A stretch of DNA of 64,000 nt from Amaricoccus solimangrovi. Lineage in GTDB: Bacteria; Pseudomonadota; Alphaproteobacteria; Rhodobacterales; Rhodobacteraceae. Positions within the stretch are counted from its first letter, which is position 1, and the number at the start of each line of letters is the position of its first letter. The position numbers and the translations under genes were made by a program. This document shows, piece after piece, positions 9,007 through 19,469 of this stretch. The notes under the pieces are model-generated. The model did not search any database. It saw only the letters and a program-made list of their open reading frames with translations, and was not told where the DNA came from. The DNA is taken from positions 468,330-532,329 of the forward strand of contig NZ_VFRP01000001.1 in the NCBI RefSeq assembly GCF_006385685.1. Direction: 5' to 3'.

Positions 9007-11148
9007 ATGACGACGATCATCCTCTTCGCGCCGCTCCTCGGCGCCCTGCTCTGCGGTTTTGGCTACAAGTGGTTCGGCGAGAAGGGCGCGACCTATATCG
9101 CCACGGGCCTGCTCTTCGTCGCGGCCTTCTTCTCCTGGATCGTGTTCCTGACCTTCGGCGGCGAGACGGCGCATGTTCCGCTGTTCCGCTGGATCGTCTC
9201 GGGCACGCTCGCCGCCGACTGGGGCATCCGGCTCGACCGGCTGACCGCGATCATGCTGATCGTCGTCACCACCGTCTCCTCACTCGTGCATCTCTACAGC
9301 GTCGGCTACATGGCGCATGACGAGAACTGGAAGAACAGCGAGAGCTACCGGCCGCGCTTCTTCGCCTACCTCTCGTTCTTCACCTTCGCGATGCTGATGC
9401 TCGTGACGGCGGACAACCTGCTCCAGCTCTTCTTCGGCTGGGAGGGCGTCGGCGTCGCCTCCTACCTGCTGATCGGCTTCTACTACCGCAAGTCGAGCGC
9501 GAACGCGGCGGCGATCAAGGCCTTCGTCGTGAACCGGGTCGGCGACTTCGGCTTCCTGATGGGGATCTTCCTCACCTATGTCGCGGTCGATTCGATCGCC
9601 TTCGACGACATCTTCGCCGCCGGGCCCGGCCTGGCGCAGTCGACGCTGCACTTCCTCTGGCGCGACTGGACGGCGTCGGAAGTCATCGCGACGATGCTCT
9701 TCATCGGCGCCATGGGCAAGTCGGCGCAGCTCTTCCTGCACACCTGGCTGCCGGACGCGATGGAAGGCCCGACCCCGGTCTCCGCGCTCATCCACGCCGC
9801 GACCATGGTGACGGCGGGCGTGTTCCTCGTCTGCCGCATGTCGCCGATCATCGAATACGCACCGCATGCCAAGACCTTCATCGTCTACATCGGCGCCACC
9901 ACCGCCTTCTTCGCGGCGACGGTCGGTCTCGTGCAGAACGACATCAAGCGGGTGATCGCCTATTCGACCTGCTCGCAGCTCGGCTACATGTTCGTGGCCG
10001 CGGGCGTCGGCGTCTATTCGGCGGCGATGTTCCACCTGCTGACCCACGCCTTCTTCAAGGCGCTGCTCTTCCTCTGCGCCGGCTCGGTTATCCATGCGAT
10101 GCACCACGAGCAGGACATGCGCAACTACGGCGGGTTGAGGAAGAAGGTGCCGATCACCTTCTGGACCATGGTGCTCGGCACGCTCGCGATCACCGGCGTC
10201 GGCATTCCGCAGACCACGATCGGCTTCGCGGGCTTCCTCTCCAAGGACGCGATCCTCGAAAGCGCCTGGGCCGGCGGCACGGCGGCGTCGAGCTATGCCT
10301 TCTGGATGCTGGTGATCGCCGCCGCCTTCACCTCCTTCTATTCCTGGCGCCTGATCTTCATGACCTTCTTCGGGGAGCCGAGGGGCGATCATCACGCGCA
10401 TGACCACGCGCACGAGAGCCCGCGGGTGATGACGATCCCGCTGATGGTGCTCGCGCTCGGCGCGGTCTTCTCGGGCATGATCTGGTACAACTCCTTCTTC
10501 GGCGATCACGCGCGGGTGCTGAGCTTCTTCGGGATGCCGGCCCACGAGGCCGAGGCGGTTCTCTCGGAGGGCGAGGGAGGCCACGCCGCGCCGATGCAGG
10601 CGGCGGGGGAGCATGCCGCGCCCGCCGAGGGCGAGGCGGCGCCGACGGCCGAGGCGCCGGGGGCGGCCGCGGTCGTCGCGCATGGCGCGGCCGAGGGTCC
10701 GATCGGCGCGATCTACATGGCCCCGGACAACCACGTGCTGGAGGAGGCGCACCAGGCGCCGTTCCTGATCAAGTCCTCGCCCTTCATCGCGATGCTGATC
10801 GGTTTCGGCGTGGCCTACATGTTCTACATCTCGAACACCACGCTGCCCCGCCGCCTCGCGGAGGCGCAGCGGCCGCTCTACCTCTTCCTGCTCAACAAGT
10901 GGTATTTCGACGAGCTCTACGACTTCCTCTTCGTGCGCCCCGCGATGTGGCTCGGCCGCTTCCTCTGGAAGAAGGGCGACGGGGAGACGATCGACGGCAC
11001 GATCAACGGCGTCGCGATGGGTTTCGTGCCCTTCGTGACCCGGCTCGCCGGCCGGGCGCAGTCCGGCTACCTCTTCCACTACGCATTCGCCATGGTGCTC
11101 GGCCTCGTCGTGCTCCTCGCCTGGATCAGCCTCACGAGCGTGGGTTAA
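9007..11148 (+). CDS. nuoL: NADH-quinone oxidoreductase subunit L (NuoL)
   Basis: Distal antiporter-like, proton-pumping subunit of complex I. 713 residues, longer than the ~610 of E. coli. The conserved Mrp-type core is clear ([57 protein letters not shown]). The extra length is mainly a polar loop at about 455-580, with a His/Asp cluster ([11 protein letters not shown]) and an Ala/Glu/Gly/His-rich low-complexity tract before the lateral amphipathic helix and the last membrane segments. Ends TAA one base before nuoM. Confidence 0.97.
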   Translation: MTTIILFAPLLGALLCGFGYKWFGEKGATYIATGLLFVAAFFSWIVFLTFGGETAHVPLFRWIVSGTLAADWGIRLDRLTAIMLIVVTTVSSLVHLYSVGYMAHDENWKNSESYRPRFFAYLSFFTFAMLMLVTADNLLQLFFGWEGVGVASYLLIGFYYRKSSANAAAIKAFVVNRVGDFGFLMGIFLTYVAVDSIAFDDIFAAGPGLAQSTLHFLWRDWTASEVIATMLFIGAMGKSAQLFLHTWLPDAMEGPTPVSALIHAATMVTAGVFLVCRMSPIIEYAPHAKTFIVYIGATTAFFAATVGLVQNDIKRVIAYSTCSQLGYMFVAAGVGVYSAAMFHLLTHAFFKALLFLCAGSVIHAMHHEQDMRNYGGLRKKVPITFWTMVLGTLAITGVGIPQTTIGFAGFLSKDAILESAWAGGTAASSYAFWMLVIAAAFTSFYSWRLIFMTFFGEPRGDHHAHDHAHESPRVMTIPLMVLALGAVFSGMIWYNSFFGDHARVLSFFGMPAHEAEAVLSEGEGGHAAPMQAAGEHAAPAEGEAAPTAEAPGAAAVVAHGAAEGPIGAIYMAPDNHVLEEAHQAPFLIKSSPFIAMLIGFGVAYMFYISNTTLPRRLAEAQRPLYLFLLNKWYFDELYDFLFVRPAMWLGRFLWKKGDGETIDGTINGVAMGFVPFVTRLAGRAQSGYLFHYAFAMVLGLVVLLAWISLTSVG

Positions 11149-11149
11149 G

Positions 11150-12685
11150 ATGAACAGCCTCCTCTCCCTCGTCACCTTCCTGCCGCTGATCGGCGCGGTC
11201 GTCCTGCTTCTCTTCCTGAAGGGGGATGACTCGGCGGCGCGCAAGAACGCGAAGCTGCTCGCGCTCTTCACCACGACGGCCACCTTCCTGCTGTCGCTCT
11301 TCGTGCTCTTCGGCTTCGACGCGTCGAACCCGGGCTTCCAGTTCGTCGAGGAGCGGGCCTGGCTCGGCGGGCTCACCTACAAGATGGGCGTCGACGGGAT
11401 CTCGGTCCTGTTCGTGATGCTGACGACGGTGCTGATGCCGATCGTGATCCTCGCCTGCTGGCAGGTGAACGATCGCGTCAAGGAGTACATGGTCGCCTTC
11501 CTCGTGCTCGAGACGCTGATGATCGGCGTCTTCTGCGCCCTCGACCTCGTGCTCTTCTACATCTTCTTCGAGGCGGGCCTCATCCCGATGTTCCTGATCA
11601 TCGGCATCTGGGGCGGCAAGGACCGGATCTACGCGGCGTTCAAGTTCTTCCTCTACACGCTGCTGGGCTCCGTGCTGATGCTGATCGCGATGATCGCGAT
11701 GTACGCCCAGGCCGGCACGACGGACATTCCGACGCTGCTCACCTATTCCTTCAGCTCCGAACCGATCCGGGTGCTCGGCTTCACCGTCGTCGGCGGGGCG
11801 CAGACGCTGATGTGGCTCGCCTTCTTCGCCTCCTTCGCGGTGAAGATGCCGATGTGGCCGGTCCATACCTGGCTTCCGGACGCCCATGTGCAGGCGCCGA
11901 CCGCCGGATCGGTCGTGCTGGCGGCGATCCTGCTGAAGATGGGCGGCTACGGCTTCCTGCGCTTCAGCCTGCCGATGTTCCCGGTCGCCTCCGACGTGAT
12001 GCAGAACTTCGTCTTCACGCTCTCGGTCATCGCGATCGTCTACACGAGCCTCGTCGCGCTGATGCAGGAGGACATCAAGAAGCTGATCGCCTATTCCTCG
12101 GTCGCGCACATGGGCTTCGTCACGATGGGGATCTTCGCGCTGAACCGGCAGGGGCTCGACGGCGCGATCTTCCAGATGCTGAGCCACGGCTTCATCTCCG
12201 GCGCGCTCTTCCTCCTCGTCGGCGTGGTCTACGACCGGATGCACACGCGCGAGATCGCCGCCTATGGCGGGCTCGTGATCCGGATGCCGGTCTACGCGCT
12301 GCTCTTCATGCTCTTCACGATGGGCAATGTCGGCCTGCCGGGGACGAGTGGCTTCGTGGGCGAGTTCCTGACCATGGCGGGCGCCTTCCAGGCCAACAGC
12401 TGGGTCGCCTTCTTCGCCGCCTTCGGCGTGATCCTCTCGGCCGCCTACGCGCTCTGGCTCTACCGGCGCGTCGTCTTCGGCGACCTGATCAAGGAGAGCC
12501 TGAAGACGATCCAGGACATGACCTCGCGCGAGAAGCTCCTCTTCGCGCCGCTGGTGGCGGCGACGATCCTGCTCGGCGTCTATCCGGCGCTGGTGCTCGA
12601 CGTGATCGGCCCCTCGGTCGACGCGCTCATCAACCATACCGAGGCGGCCGTGGCGGCGAGCCACACCAGCCTCGCGCAGAACTGA
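11150..12685 (+). CDS. nuoM: NADH-quinone oxidoreductase subunit M (NuoM)
   Basis: Second antiporter-like proton-pumping subunit of complex I. 511 residues with about 14 hydrophobic segments. Recognisable signatures are [18 protein letters not shown], which carries the essential helix-5 glutamate, and [19 protein letters not shown], which includes the discontinuous helix region. Starts one base after the nuoL stop, so coupling is likely; a 30-base gap separates it from nuoN. Confidence 0.97.
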   Translation: MNSLLSLVTFLPLIGAVVLLLFLKGDDSAARKNAKLLALFTTTATFLLSLFVLFGFDASNPGFQFVEERAWLGGLTYKMGVDGISVLFVMLTTVLMPIVILACWQVNDRVKEYMVAFLVLETLMIGVFCALDLVLFYIFFEAGLIPMFLIIGIWGGKDRIYAAFKFFLYTLLGSVLMLIAMIAMYAQAGTTDIPTLLTYSFSSEPIRVLGFTVVGGAQTLMWLAFFASFAVKMPMWPVHTWLPDAHVQAPTAGSVVLAAILLKMGGYGFLRFSLPMFPVASDVMQNFVFTLSVIAIVYTSLVALMQEDIKKLIAYSSVAHMGFVTMGIFALNRQGLDGAIFQMLSHGFISGALFLLVGVVYDRMHTREIAAYGGLVIRMPVYALLFMLFTMGNVGLPGTSGFVGEFLTMAGAFQANSWVAFFAAFGVILSAAYALWLYRRVVFGDLIKESLKTIQDMTSREKLLFAPLVAATILLGVYPALVLDVIGPSVDALINHTEAAVAASHTSLAQN

Positions 12686-12715
12686 CCTGCGCCGCATACC
12701 TTCGAGGAACCGCAG

Positions 12716-14155
12716 ATGTTGAACCAGGACCTTAGCGTAGTCGCCCCCGAGCTGGTGCTGGCGCTGCTTGCCATGGCTGGCCTGATGTGGGGCGCCTATG
12801 CCCGGTCGGACGTGAGCCGGATGGTGCACTGGGCGACGGTGTTCGTGCTGGTGGCGGTCGGCTTCTGGGTCGGCTTCCAGCCGTCGGAGACCACGACCGC
12901 CTTCGGCGACTCCTTCATCAACGACGGCTTCGCCCGGTTCTCGAAGGTGATGGTCCTCTGGGGCGCCGCCGCGGCGCTCGCCATGAGCCTCGAATACCTG
13001 ATCCGCACCGAACTCCTGAAATACGAATTCCCGGTGCTGATCCTGCTCGCGACCGTGGGCATGATGGTGATGGTCTCCGCGAACGACCTGATCGTGCTCT
13101 ATCTCGGGCTCGAACTGCAGAGCCTCGCGCTCTACGTCGTCGCCGCCTTCCGCCGCGACTCCGTGCGCTCGACCGAGGCGGGGCTGAAGTATTTCGTGCT
13201 CGGCTCGCTCTCCTCGGGCCTGCTGCTCTACGGCGCGAGCCTCGTCTACGGCTACGGCGGCACCACCGCCTTCGCGGGCATCGCGCTCGTCGTCGCCCAG
13301 CCGGGTCCGCTCCCGCTCGGCCTCGTCTTCGGCCTCGTCTTCCTCTCGGCGGGCATCGCCTTCAAGGTCTCGGCCGCGCCGTTCCACATGTGGACGCCCG
13401 ATGTCTACGAGGGCTCGCCCACGCCGGTCACCGCCTTCTTCGCGACCGCCCCCAAGGTCGCGGCCTCGGCGATGTTCGCGCGCGTGCTCTTCTCCGCCTT
13501 CGGCGGCGCGGTGCCGGAATGGCAGCAGATCCTCGCCTTCCTGTCGCTCGCCTCGATGGCGCTCGGCTCGGTCGCGGCGATCGGCCAGACCAACATCAAG
13601 CGTCTGATGGCCTATTCCTCGATCGGCCACATGGGCTACGCGCTGATGGGCCTCGCCTCGGGAACGGTGCTCGGGGTCGAGTCGCTGCTCATCTACCTCG
13701 CGATCTACGTGGTGATGAGCGTCGGCGTCTTCGCCTTCATCCTGAACATGGAGAAGGACGGCCAGCCGGTGACCGAGATCGCCTCGCTCGGCCTCTACTC
13801 GCGGGTGGAGCCGGCGCGCGCCGCGGCGCTCGCGGTGCTGATGTTCAGCCTCGCGGGCATCCCGCCGCTGGTCGGCTTCTTCGGGAAGTTCTACGTGCTG
13901 AAGGCCGCGATCGACGCCGGGCTGGTCTGGCTCGCCGTCGCGGGCATGATCGCGAGCGTGGTCGGCGCCTACTACTACCTGCGCATCGTCTATCTGATGT
14001 ATTTCGGCCAGCCGGTCGACGGGCTGAACGGCCGGATGCCGACGCTGCACTGGGGTCTGCTCGGGCTCTCCGCGATCATCATGGTGGTCGGGATCGTGAA
14101 CCTCTTCGGGGTCGAGACGCTCGCCGCCTCCGCGGCCGCGACGCTCGTTCCCTGA
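12716..14155 (+). CDS. nuoN: NADH-quinone oxidoreductase subunit N (NuoN)
   Basis: Third antiporter-like proton-pumping subunit of complex I, placed nearest NuoK. 479 residues, multiple membrane segments. Diagnostic stretches are [17 protein letters not shown], with the key glutamate, and [28 protein letters not shown] lies shortly before the ATG. Last complex I gene; birA begins 4 bases later, so the transcript evidently continues. Confidence 0.97.
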   Translation: MLNQDLSVVAPELVLALLAMAGLMWGAYARSDVSRMVHWATVFVLVAVGFWVGFQPSETTTAFGDSFINDGFARFSKVMVLWGAAAALAMSLEYLIRTELLKYEFPVLILLATVGMMVMVSANDLIVLYLGLELQSLALYVVAAFRRDSVRSTEAGLKYFVLGSLSSGLLLYGASLVYGYGGTTAFAGIALVVAQPGPLPLGLVFGLVFLSAGIAFKVSAAPFHMWTPDVYEGSPTPVTAFFATAPKVAASAMFARVLFSAFGGAVPEWQQILAFLSLASMALGSVAAIGQTNIKRLMAYSSIGHMGYALMGLASGTVLGVESLLIYLAIYVVMSVGVFAFILNMEKDGQPVTEIASLGLYSRVEPARAAALAVLMFSLAGIPPLVGFFGKFYVLKAAIDAGLVWLAVAGMIASVVGAYYYLRIVYLMYFGQPVDGLNGRMPTLHWGLLGLSAIIMVVGIVNLFGVETLAASAAATLVP

Positions 14156-14158
14156 GCG

Positions 14159-14920
14159 ATGACGCGCTGGCCCGAGGGCGTCGGCCGGGAGATCCTCGCC
14201 GAGATCGACAGCACCAACGCGGAGGCGCTGCGGCGGGGCCGGGCCGGGCGGCCCGATCCCGCCTGGATCCTGTCGCGGAACCAGACCGCGGGCCGGGGGC
14301 GCCGGGGCCGGGTCTGGCAGCAGGATCCCGGGAACTTCGCCGCGAGCCTCTTCATGCTGGTCGAGGGCGGGCCGACCGCCGCCGCGCAGCGCTCCTTCGT
14401 GGCGGCGCTCGCGCTCTTCGACGCGCTCGTCGCGGTGACCGGGCGGCCCGAGCTCTTCGCGCTCAAATGGCCGAACGACGTGCTGCTGACCGGCGGCAAG
14501 CTCGCGGGGATCCTGCTCGAGAGCGAGATGGCACCGCGCGGCGGCGTCGCGCTCGCGGTCGGCATCGGGGTCAACCTGCGCTCGGCGCCCGAGGCGCGCG
14601 CGCTCGGGCCCGGGGCGACGCGGCCGGTCAGCCTCGGCGAGAGCCTCGGCGGCGCGCCGACGCCGGAGGAATTCCTCGACCTGCTCGCCCCCGCCTTCGC
14701 CCATTGGGATGCCCGGTTGCGGGGTGAGGGCTTCGCGCCGCTGCGCGCCGCCTGGCTCGCCCGCGCCGCCCGGATCGGGGAGCCGATCGTCGCGCGCCTG
14801 CCGGGGCGCGAGCTCTCCGGCCTCTTCGAGACGATCGACGCCGACGGCGCGCTGGTCCTCGCCGCGGCGGAGGGCCGGATCACGCTGCCCGCCGCCGACG
14901 TGTTCTTCCTGCCGGTCTGA
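14159..14920 (+). CDS. birA: Biotin--[acetyl-CoA-carboxylase] ligase
   Basis: Activates biotin to biotinyl-AMP and attaches it to the carrier lysine of acetyl-CoA carboxylase (AccB) and other biotin enzymes. 253 residues: the catalytic and C-terminal SH3-like domains are present but the N-terminal DNA-binding domain of E. coli BirA is absent, so this is a class I ligase with no expected repressor role. The adenylate/biotin loop GRGRRGRVWQ (about 42-51) and KWPNDVLL...GKLAGILLE are clear. The position directly after nuoN and before coaX is common in Rhodobacterales. Confidence 0.94.
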   Translation: MTRWPEGVGREILAEIDSTNAEALRRGRAGRPDPAWILSRNQTAGRGRRGRVWQQDPGNFAASLFMLVEGGPTAAAQRSFVAALALFDALVAVTGRPELFALKWPNDVLLTGGKLAGILLESEMAPRGGVALAVGIGVNLRSAPEARALGPGATRPVSLGESLGGAPTPEEFLDLLAPAFAHWDARLRGEGFAPLRAAWLARAARIGEPIVARLPGRELSGLFETIDADGALVLAAAEGRITLPAADVFFLPV

Positions 14921-14938
14921 GCGGAGGATCGTTCGCGG

Positions 14939-15706
14939 ATGCTGCTCGCCATCGACGTCGGAAACACCAACACGGTCTTCGCGCTGCACGACGGCGCGGC
15001 CGTGATCGCGGAATGGCGGTGCAGCACCGACCGGCAGCGGACGGCGGACGAGTATTTCGTCTGGCTGCGGCAGCTCTTCGACCATCACGGGCTCCATCCC
15101 GCCGTGCGCTCGGTCGTCATCTCCTCCGTCGTGCCGCAGGTCGTGTTCAACCTGCGCGTCCTTTCCGACCGCTATTTCCACACCCGGCCGAAGGTCGTCG
15201 GCAAGCCCGAGGTGAAGCTCGGCGTGCCGGTCCGCGTCGATCCGACGACGCATGTCGGCGCCGACCGGCTCGTGAACACGGTCGGCGCCTTCGACCGCTA
15301 CGGCGGCGATCTCATCGTCGTCGATTTCGGCACCGCGACCACCTTCGACGTGGTCGGCCACGACGGCGCCTACGAGGGGGGCGTGATCGCTCCCGGCGTG
15401 AACCTGTCGCTGAAGGCGCTGCACGACGCGGCCGCGGCGCTGCCCTTCATCGACGTGACGCGTCCCGACCACGTCGTCGGGACGAATACGGTTGCCTGCA
15501 TGCAGTCGGGCATCTACTGGGGCTATGTCGGCCTCATCGAGGGTCTCTGCGCGCGCATCCGCGCCGAACGCGGGACGCCGATGACGGTCATCGGAACCGG
15601 GGGGCTGTCCACCCTCTTCGCTCAAGGGACAGATGTGCTGGAAAAGGTCGATACCGGGCTCACGATTCACGGGCTGGTGCTGATCGACCGTTTGAACGAG
15701 GAGTAG
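14939..15706 (+). CDS. coaX: Type III pantothenate kinase
   Basis: Phosphorylates pantothenate, the first step of coenzyme A synthesis; cytoplasmic. 255 residues, normal length. The ASKHA-fold phosphate motifs are DVGNTNTVFAL (6-16), GADRLVN (about 105) and DFGTATTFDVV, with the late glycine motif GTGGLSTLFA. GGAGGATC precedes the ATG. Type III enzymes are typically monovalent-cation dependent and not inhibited by CoA. Lies between birA and rnj in the same transcription unit. Confidence 0.95.
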   Translation: MLLAIDVGNTNTVFALHDGAAVIAEWRCSTDRQRTADEYFVWLRQLFDHHGLHPAVRSVVISSVVPQVVFNLRVLSDRYFHTRPKVVGKPEVKLGVPVRVDPTTHVGADRLVNTVGAFDRYGGDLIVVDFGTATTFDVVGHDGAYEGGVIAPGVNLSLKALHDAAAALPFIDVTRPDHVVGTNTVACMQSGIYWGYVGLIEGLCARIRAERGTPMTVIGTGGLSTLFAQGTDVLEKVDTGLTIHGLVLIDRLNEE

Positions 15707-15716
15707 CACCGGGACC

Positions 15717-17390
15717 ATGGCAGGCAAGGAACGGCTGATCTATCTCGCGCTCGGCGGCGCGGGAGAGATCGGCATGAACATGTACGTATACGGCTACGGG
15801 CCGAAGGACGCCGAGCGCCTGATCCTCGTCGATGTCGGCGTGACCTTTCCCGACATGGAGACGACGCCGGGGGTCGATCTGATCATGGCCGATCCCGCCT
15901 GGGTGCAGGCGCGGGCCGACCGGCTCGAGGGGATCTTCATCACCCACGCGCACGAGGATCACGTCGGCGGGCTCGGCATGCTCTGGTCGCGCCTCGGCGC
16001 GCCGGTCTATGCCCGCCGCTTCACCGCCGCGATCGCCCAGAACAAGATGGACCGCGCCGGCCAGCCCGCGAGCGAGGTGCGCCAGGTCGACGCCTGGCCG
16101 CACATGGTCGAGGCGGGGCCTTTCCGCGTCGGCTTCGTCCCCGTGTCGCATTCGATCCCCGAGAGCTCCAGCCTCGTGATCGAGACGCCGGCGGGGCGGA
16201 TCCTGCATTCGGCCGATTTCAAGACCGATCCGACCCCGGTGGTGGGCGATCCCTTCGACGCGGACATCTTCCGCGCGATCGGGGACCAGGGCGTCAAGGT
16301 GATGACCTGCGATTCGACGAATGTCTTCTCGCAGCATCCCGGCCGGTCGGAGGCGACGCTGACCGAGCCGATCCGCGCGCTGATGCGCGAGGCGGAGGGC
16401 ATGGTGGTCGCGACCACCTTCGCCTCCAACGTCGCGCGGCTCCGGACGCTCGCGGAGGCGGGCCACGCGGCCGGCCGCCAGATCGTCGTGCTCGGCCGCG
16501 CGATGAACACGATGCTGAAGACCGCCCGCGCGACCGAGGTGCTGGACGGCTTCCCGCCCACGGTCGACGTGACGGAGGCGGATTCGGTGCCGCGCAGCCA
16601 GCTTCTGGTGCTCGCGACCGGCAGCCAGGGCGAACGCCGCGCGGCCTCGGCGCAGCTTGCCAGCGGCAAGTACATGGGGCTGGAGCTGCGGCGGGGCGAC
16701 ACCTTCCTCTTCTCCTCGAAGACCATCCCGGGCAACGAGATCAGCGTCGGGCGGATCATGAACGCGCTGAGCGAGAAGGGGGTCCGGATCGTCGACGACG
16801 CGGACGGGCGCTACCATGTCTCGGGCCATGCGAACCGGCCCGATCTCGCGGTGATGCAGGACCTGCTGCGTCCCTCGGTGATCGTGCCGATGCATGGCGA
16901 GCATCGCCATCTGACCACCCACGCGGAATACGCGGAATCGCGCGGCTATGTCGGCGTGGTGGCGCCGAACGGGGCGATGCTCGATCTGACCGGGCCGGTG
17001 CCGAAATTCGCCGAGAAGGTCGAGACCGGGCGGGTCTATCTCGACGGGACCGAGATCATCGGCGCGCTGGACGGCGTCGTGCGGGAGCGGATCCGGATGG
17101 CGATCCGGGGCCATGTGATCGTCTCGATCCTGATCGACGAGGGCGGCAAGCCCATCGGCGGCGCCTGGGTCGAGACGGTGGGCCTGCCCGAGGTCGCCCG
17201 CCTGCGCGACGGTCTGGCCGGCGCGCTCGAGGACGACATCGGCCGGGAGCTCGCGCGGGCGCGCAAGGCCGATTTCGACGATGACGACGCGATCGAGCAG
17301 ATCGTGGCGCGCACCGTCTCGCGCCGCTGCAACGACCTGATCGGCAAGAAGCCGGTCTGCACGGTGATGATCAGCCGGCTGGAAGCCTGA
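15717..17390 (+). CDS. rnj: Ribonuclease J family protein
   Basis: Metallo-beta-lactamase/beta-CASP RNase with 5'-3' exonuclease and endonuclease activity in RNA maturation and decay. 557 residues. The zinc motif THAHEDHVGG (about 77-86) is intact, followed by the beta-CASP region (SQHPGRSEATL, later HVSGHANRPDL and PMHGEHRHL with further metal-site histidines) and a C-terminal domain ending in the RRCNDLIGKKP segment. Starts 10 bases after the coaX stop. It is the last gene of the long nuo-birA-coaX-rnj run, with a hairpin terminator immediately downstream. Confidence 0.95.
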   Translation: MAGKERLIYLALGGAGEIGMNMYVYGYGPKDAERLILVDVGVTFPDMETTPGVDLIMADPAWVQARADRLEGIFITHAHEDHVGGLGMLWSRLGAPVYARRFTAAIAQNKMDRAGQPASEVRQVDAWPHMVEAGPFRVGFVPVSHSIPESSSLVIETPAGRILHSADFKTDPTPVVGDPFDADIFRAIGDQGVKVMTCDSTNVFSQHPGRSEATLTEPIRALMREAEGMVVATTFASNVARLRTLAEAGHAAGRQIVVLGRAMNTMLKTARATEVLDGFPPTVDVTEADSVPRSQLLVLATGSQGERRAASAQLASGKYMGLELRRGDTFLFSSKTIPGNEISVGRIMNALSEKGVRIVDDADGRYHVSGHANRPDLAVMQDLLRPSVIVPMHGEHRHLTTHAEYAESRGYVGVVAPNGAMLDLTGPVPKFAEKVETGRVYLDGTEIIGALDGVVRERIRMAIRGHVIVSILIDEGGKPIGGAWVETVGLPEVARLRDGLAGALEDDIGRELARARKADFDDDDAIEQIVARTVSRRCNDLIGKKPVCTVMISRLEA

Positions 17391-17431
17391 GCCCGGGCGG
17401 CGGCCGCGCGCCGCGATCGGCCCGAAAACGA

Positions 17432-17465
17432 AAGGAGCCTCCGGCGAGACGCGCGGAGGCTCCTT
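17432..17465. terminator. Bidirectional rho-independent terminator between rnj and the DEAD-box helicase
   Basis: A perfect 12-base stem AAGGAGCCTCCG/CGGAGGCTCCTT with a 10-base loop, followed by CTTTCT on the + strand and preceded by CGAAAAC, which reads as a T-run on the other strand. It lies 42 bases after the rnj stop and 23 bases before the helicase stop, so it serves both convergent genes. The clearest terminator in the window. Confidence 0.88.
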
Positions 17466-17487
17466 CTTTCTGTGCGCGGTCGGCGGC

Positions 17488-19191
17488 TCAGGCGGCCGGC
17501 GCGGTTTCCTCCGCCGCGGCGGCTTTCGCGCGCGAGGTGGCGCGACGGCGCGGCGCGCGCGGCTTCTTGGCCGGCGGCGCATCCTCGGCCTTCACTTCGG
17601 GCGCCTCGGCCGCGGCCTCGGGAGCGGCGGCTTCGGGAGCGGCGTTCTCGGGCGTGGTGGCCTCCACCGGGCTTTCGCTGGCCGTCACCTCGGGCGCGGA
17701 GATCTCGGCCGGGGCGGCTTCCCCGGCGGATTCCGGCTCGGAAGCCTTCGTCTCGGCGGGCGCGGTGTCGAAGCGGAATTCGCGCAGCAGGAAGGCGGGC
17801 ACGTGATCGCCCATGCCGACGACGGCGCGGTCGTCACGCCGCCGGCCGCCCCTGTCGCTCCGGGAATCGCCGCGGGGCTGGGCCGCCTCGGCGGCGGGTT
17901 GCGCCGCCGGAGCGCGCGTATCGCCCCGATCCTCGGCCTTGCGCGGCTCCGCGCGGCGCGACTCCGAGCGGCGGGCGCGCTCGGACCGGCGCGGCGCGCG
18001 GGCGCCCGCCTCGGCCTCGGCCTCGGTCTCGGCCGGGGCGGAGCCGAGCGGGCTCGTCAGGACCGGGATGGTCTTCTTCACCAGTTCCTCGATCTTGGCG
18101 AGATACTTTTCCTCATGCGGCAGGCAGAGCGTGATCGCCTTGCCCGTGCGCCCGGCGCGGCCGGTCCGCCCGATCCGGTGCACGTAATCCTCGGAATGGA
18201 TCGGCACGTCGAAGTTGAAGACATGGCTGACAGAGGGAATGTCGAGCCCCCGCGCCGCGACGTCCGAGGCGACGAGAAGCTTCAACGCGCCATCGCGGAA
18301 GTCGCCGAGGATCTTCATCCGCATCGACTGTTCGAGATCGCCATGCAGCGGGGCCGCGTCGAACCCGTGCTTCTTGAGCGACTTGGCGACCACGTCCACG
18401 TCGCGCTTGCGGTTGCAGAAGATGATGCCGTTCGTCAGCGTCTCGCCCTCGGCCCGGATGAGCCGGCGCAGCACCTCGCGCTTGTCGGAATCGGCGCTGT
18501 CGCGCCGCTTCGGCGTGTGCTTGCAGACATGCTGGTCGATGGTCTCGGAGGTCGTGGCCTGACGCGCCACCTCGACCCGGACCGGATTGTGCAGGAATTC
18601 CTCGGTGATGCGCGTGATCTCGGGCGCCATCGTCGCCGAGAAGAACAGCGTCTGCCGGGTGAAGGGGACGAGCTTGAAGATCCGCTCGATGTCCGGGATG
18701 AAGCCCATGTCGAGCATCCGGTCCGCCTCGTCGACGACCATGATCTGCACGCCGGTCAGCATCAGCTTGCCGCGCTCGAAATGGTCGAGCAGGCGCCCCG
18801 GCGTCGCGATCAGCACGTCGACGCCCCGGTCGATGAGCTTGTCCTGGTCCTTGAAGCTGACGCCGCCGATCAGGAGCGCCATCGAGAGCTTCACGTGGCG
18901 AGAATACTTCTCGAAATTCTCCGCCACCTGCGCCGCGAGTTCGCGCGTCGGCGCGAGGACGAGGCTCCTCGGCATCCGGGCGCGGGCGCGGCCCTTCGAG
19001 AGATGCGTGATCATCGGCAGCACGAAGGAGGCGGTCTTGCCGGTTCCCGTCTGCGCGATCCCGAGCACGTCGCGCCCTTCGAGCGCGTGCGGAATGGCCT
19101 GAACCTGGATCGGGGTGGGGGTCTCGTACCCGGATTCGGATACGGCTTTGAGAACCTTGGGGTCCAAGGCGAGGTCGTCAAATCTGGTCAT
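17488..19191 (-). CDS. DEAD-box ATP-dependent RNA helicase (RhlE-like)
   Basis: ATP-dependent RNA unwinding in ribosome assembly or RNA decay. 567 residues. The motifs appear in order: GYETPTPIQ (Q motif), AQTGTGKT (I), PTRELAAQ (Ia), DEADRMLDMGF (II), FSATM (III), then HRIGRTGRAGR (VI). After about residue 370 the tail is low complexity: an Arg/Ser/Glu-rich block, then a long Ala/Glu/Pro/Thr block, and a basic end (KKPRAPRRRATSRAKAAA), typical of unstructured RNA-binding tails. Longer in-frame starts exist upstream (19218, 19230). The ATG at 19191 is preferred because MTRFDDLALDPKVLKAV matches the family N-terminus. Confidence 0.92.
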   Translation of the reverse strand: MTRFDDLALDPKVLKAVSESGYETPTPIQVQAIPHALEGRDVLGIAQTGTGKTASFVLPMITHLSKGRARARMPRSLVLAPTRELAAQVAENFEKYSRHVKLSMALLIGGVSFKDQDKLIDRGVDVLIATPGRLLDHFERGKLMLTGVQIMVVDEADRMLDMGFIPDIERIFKLVPFTRQTLFFSATMAPEITRITEEFLHNPVRVEVARQATTSETIDQHVCKHTPKRRDSADSDKREVLRRLIRAEGETLTNGIIFCNRKRDVDVVAKSLKKHGFDAAPLHGDLEQSMRMKILGDFRDGALKLLVASDVAARGLDIPSVSHVFNFDVPIHSEDYVHRIGRTGRAGRTGKAITLCLPHEEKYLAKIEELVKKTIPVLTSPLGSAPAETEAEAEAGARAPRRSERARRSESRRAEPRKAEDRGDTRAPAAQPAAEAAQPRGDSRSDRGGRRRDDRAVVGMGDHVPAFLLREFRFDTAPAETKASEPESAGEAAPAEISAPEVTASESPVEATTPENAAPEAAAPEAAAEAPEVKAEDAPPAKKPRAPRRRATSRAKAAAAEETAPAA

Positions 19192-19256
19192 GTAGCCCGT
19201 TCGCTGTTGTCGCGGCATGAATGGCCGCACAGGTCACGCGGCCCCGAGCTTCCGGA

Positions 19257-19286
19257 TTGAAGCTCACTTCCTGAGGCACATATATG
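19257..19286 (+). promoter_or_regulatory. Possible fpr promoter in the divergent helicase/fpr region
   Basis: TTGAAG (19257-19262), then 18 bases, then TATATG (19281-19286), in the 278-base gap between the divergent helicase and fpr. A 17-base spacing gives ATATAT instead. fpr starts 184 bases further on, so this would leave a long leader. The rest of the gap holds no gene; a shorter T-rich stretch at about 19363-19381 is an alternative promoter region. Confidence 0.3.
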
Positions 19287-19469
19287 CGCCGCGGGACCCG
19301 AGGTCAATCTGGGCGCGCGTTTTCCGGGCCGGAAGCGCCGAAAAAGCCGCGGATCCGCCGTGAAATAGGGCGTTTTTACCACGATCGCCGGGGCTGGACG
19401 CGGTTCCCCGCCTTTCCGCCGCCGCGAAGGCGGTGTAAGGGATGCGAGATTCGAGGGAGTTTGTCAGGT

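Noticed and set aside
10380..10420. His-cluster of NuoL as a zinc-transport motif
   Set aside because: It lies in a low-complexity loop of a clear complex I subunit, so it is reported only as an oddity.
11132..15727. 1531-codon minus-strand open frame opposite nuoM, nuoN, birA and coaX
   Set aside because: Arg/His/Asp-rich shadow of GC-rich genes on the other strand; all covered + strand genes are clear families.
17803..19260. 485-codon plus-strand frame opposite the DEAD-box helicase
   Set aside because: Repetitive Arg/Asp/Gly/Leu composition of an antisense shadow; the helicase motifs are unambiguous.
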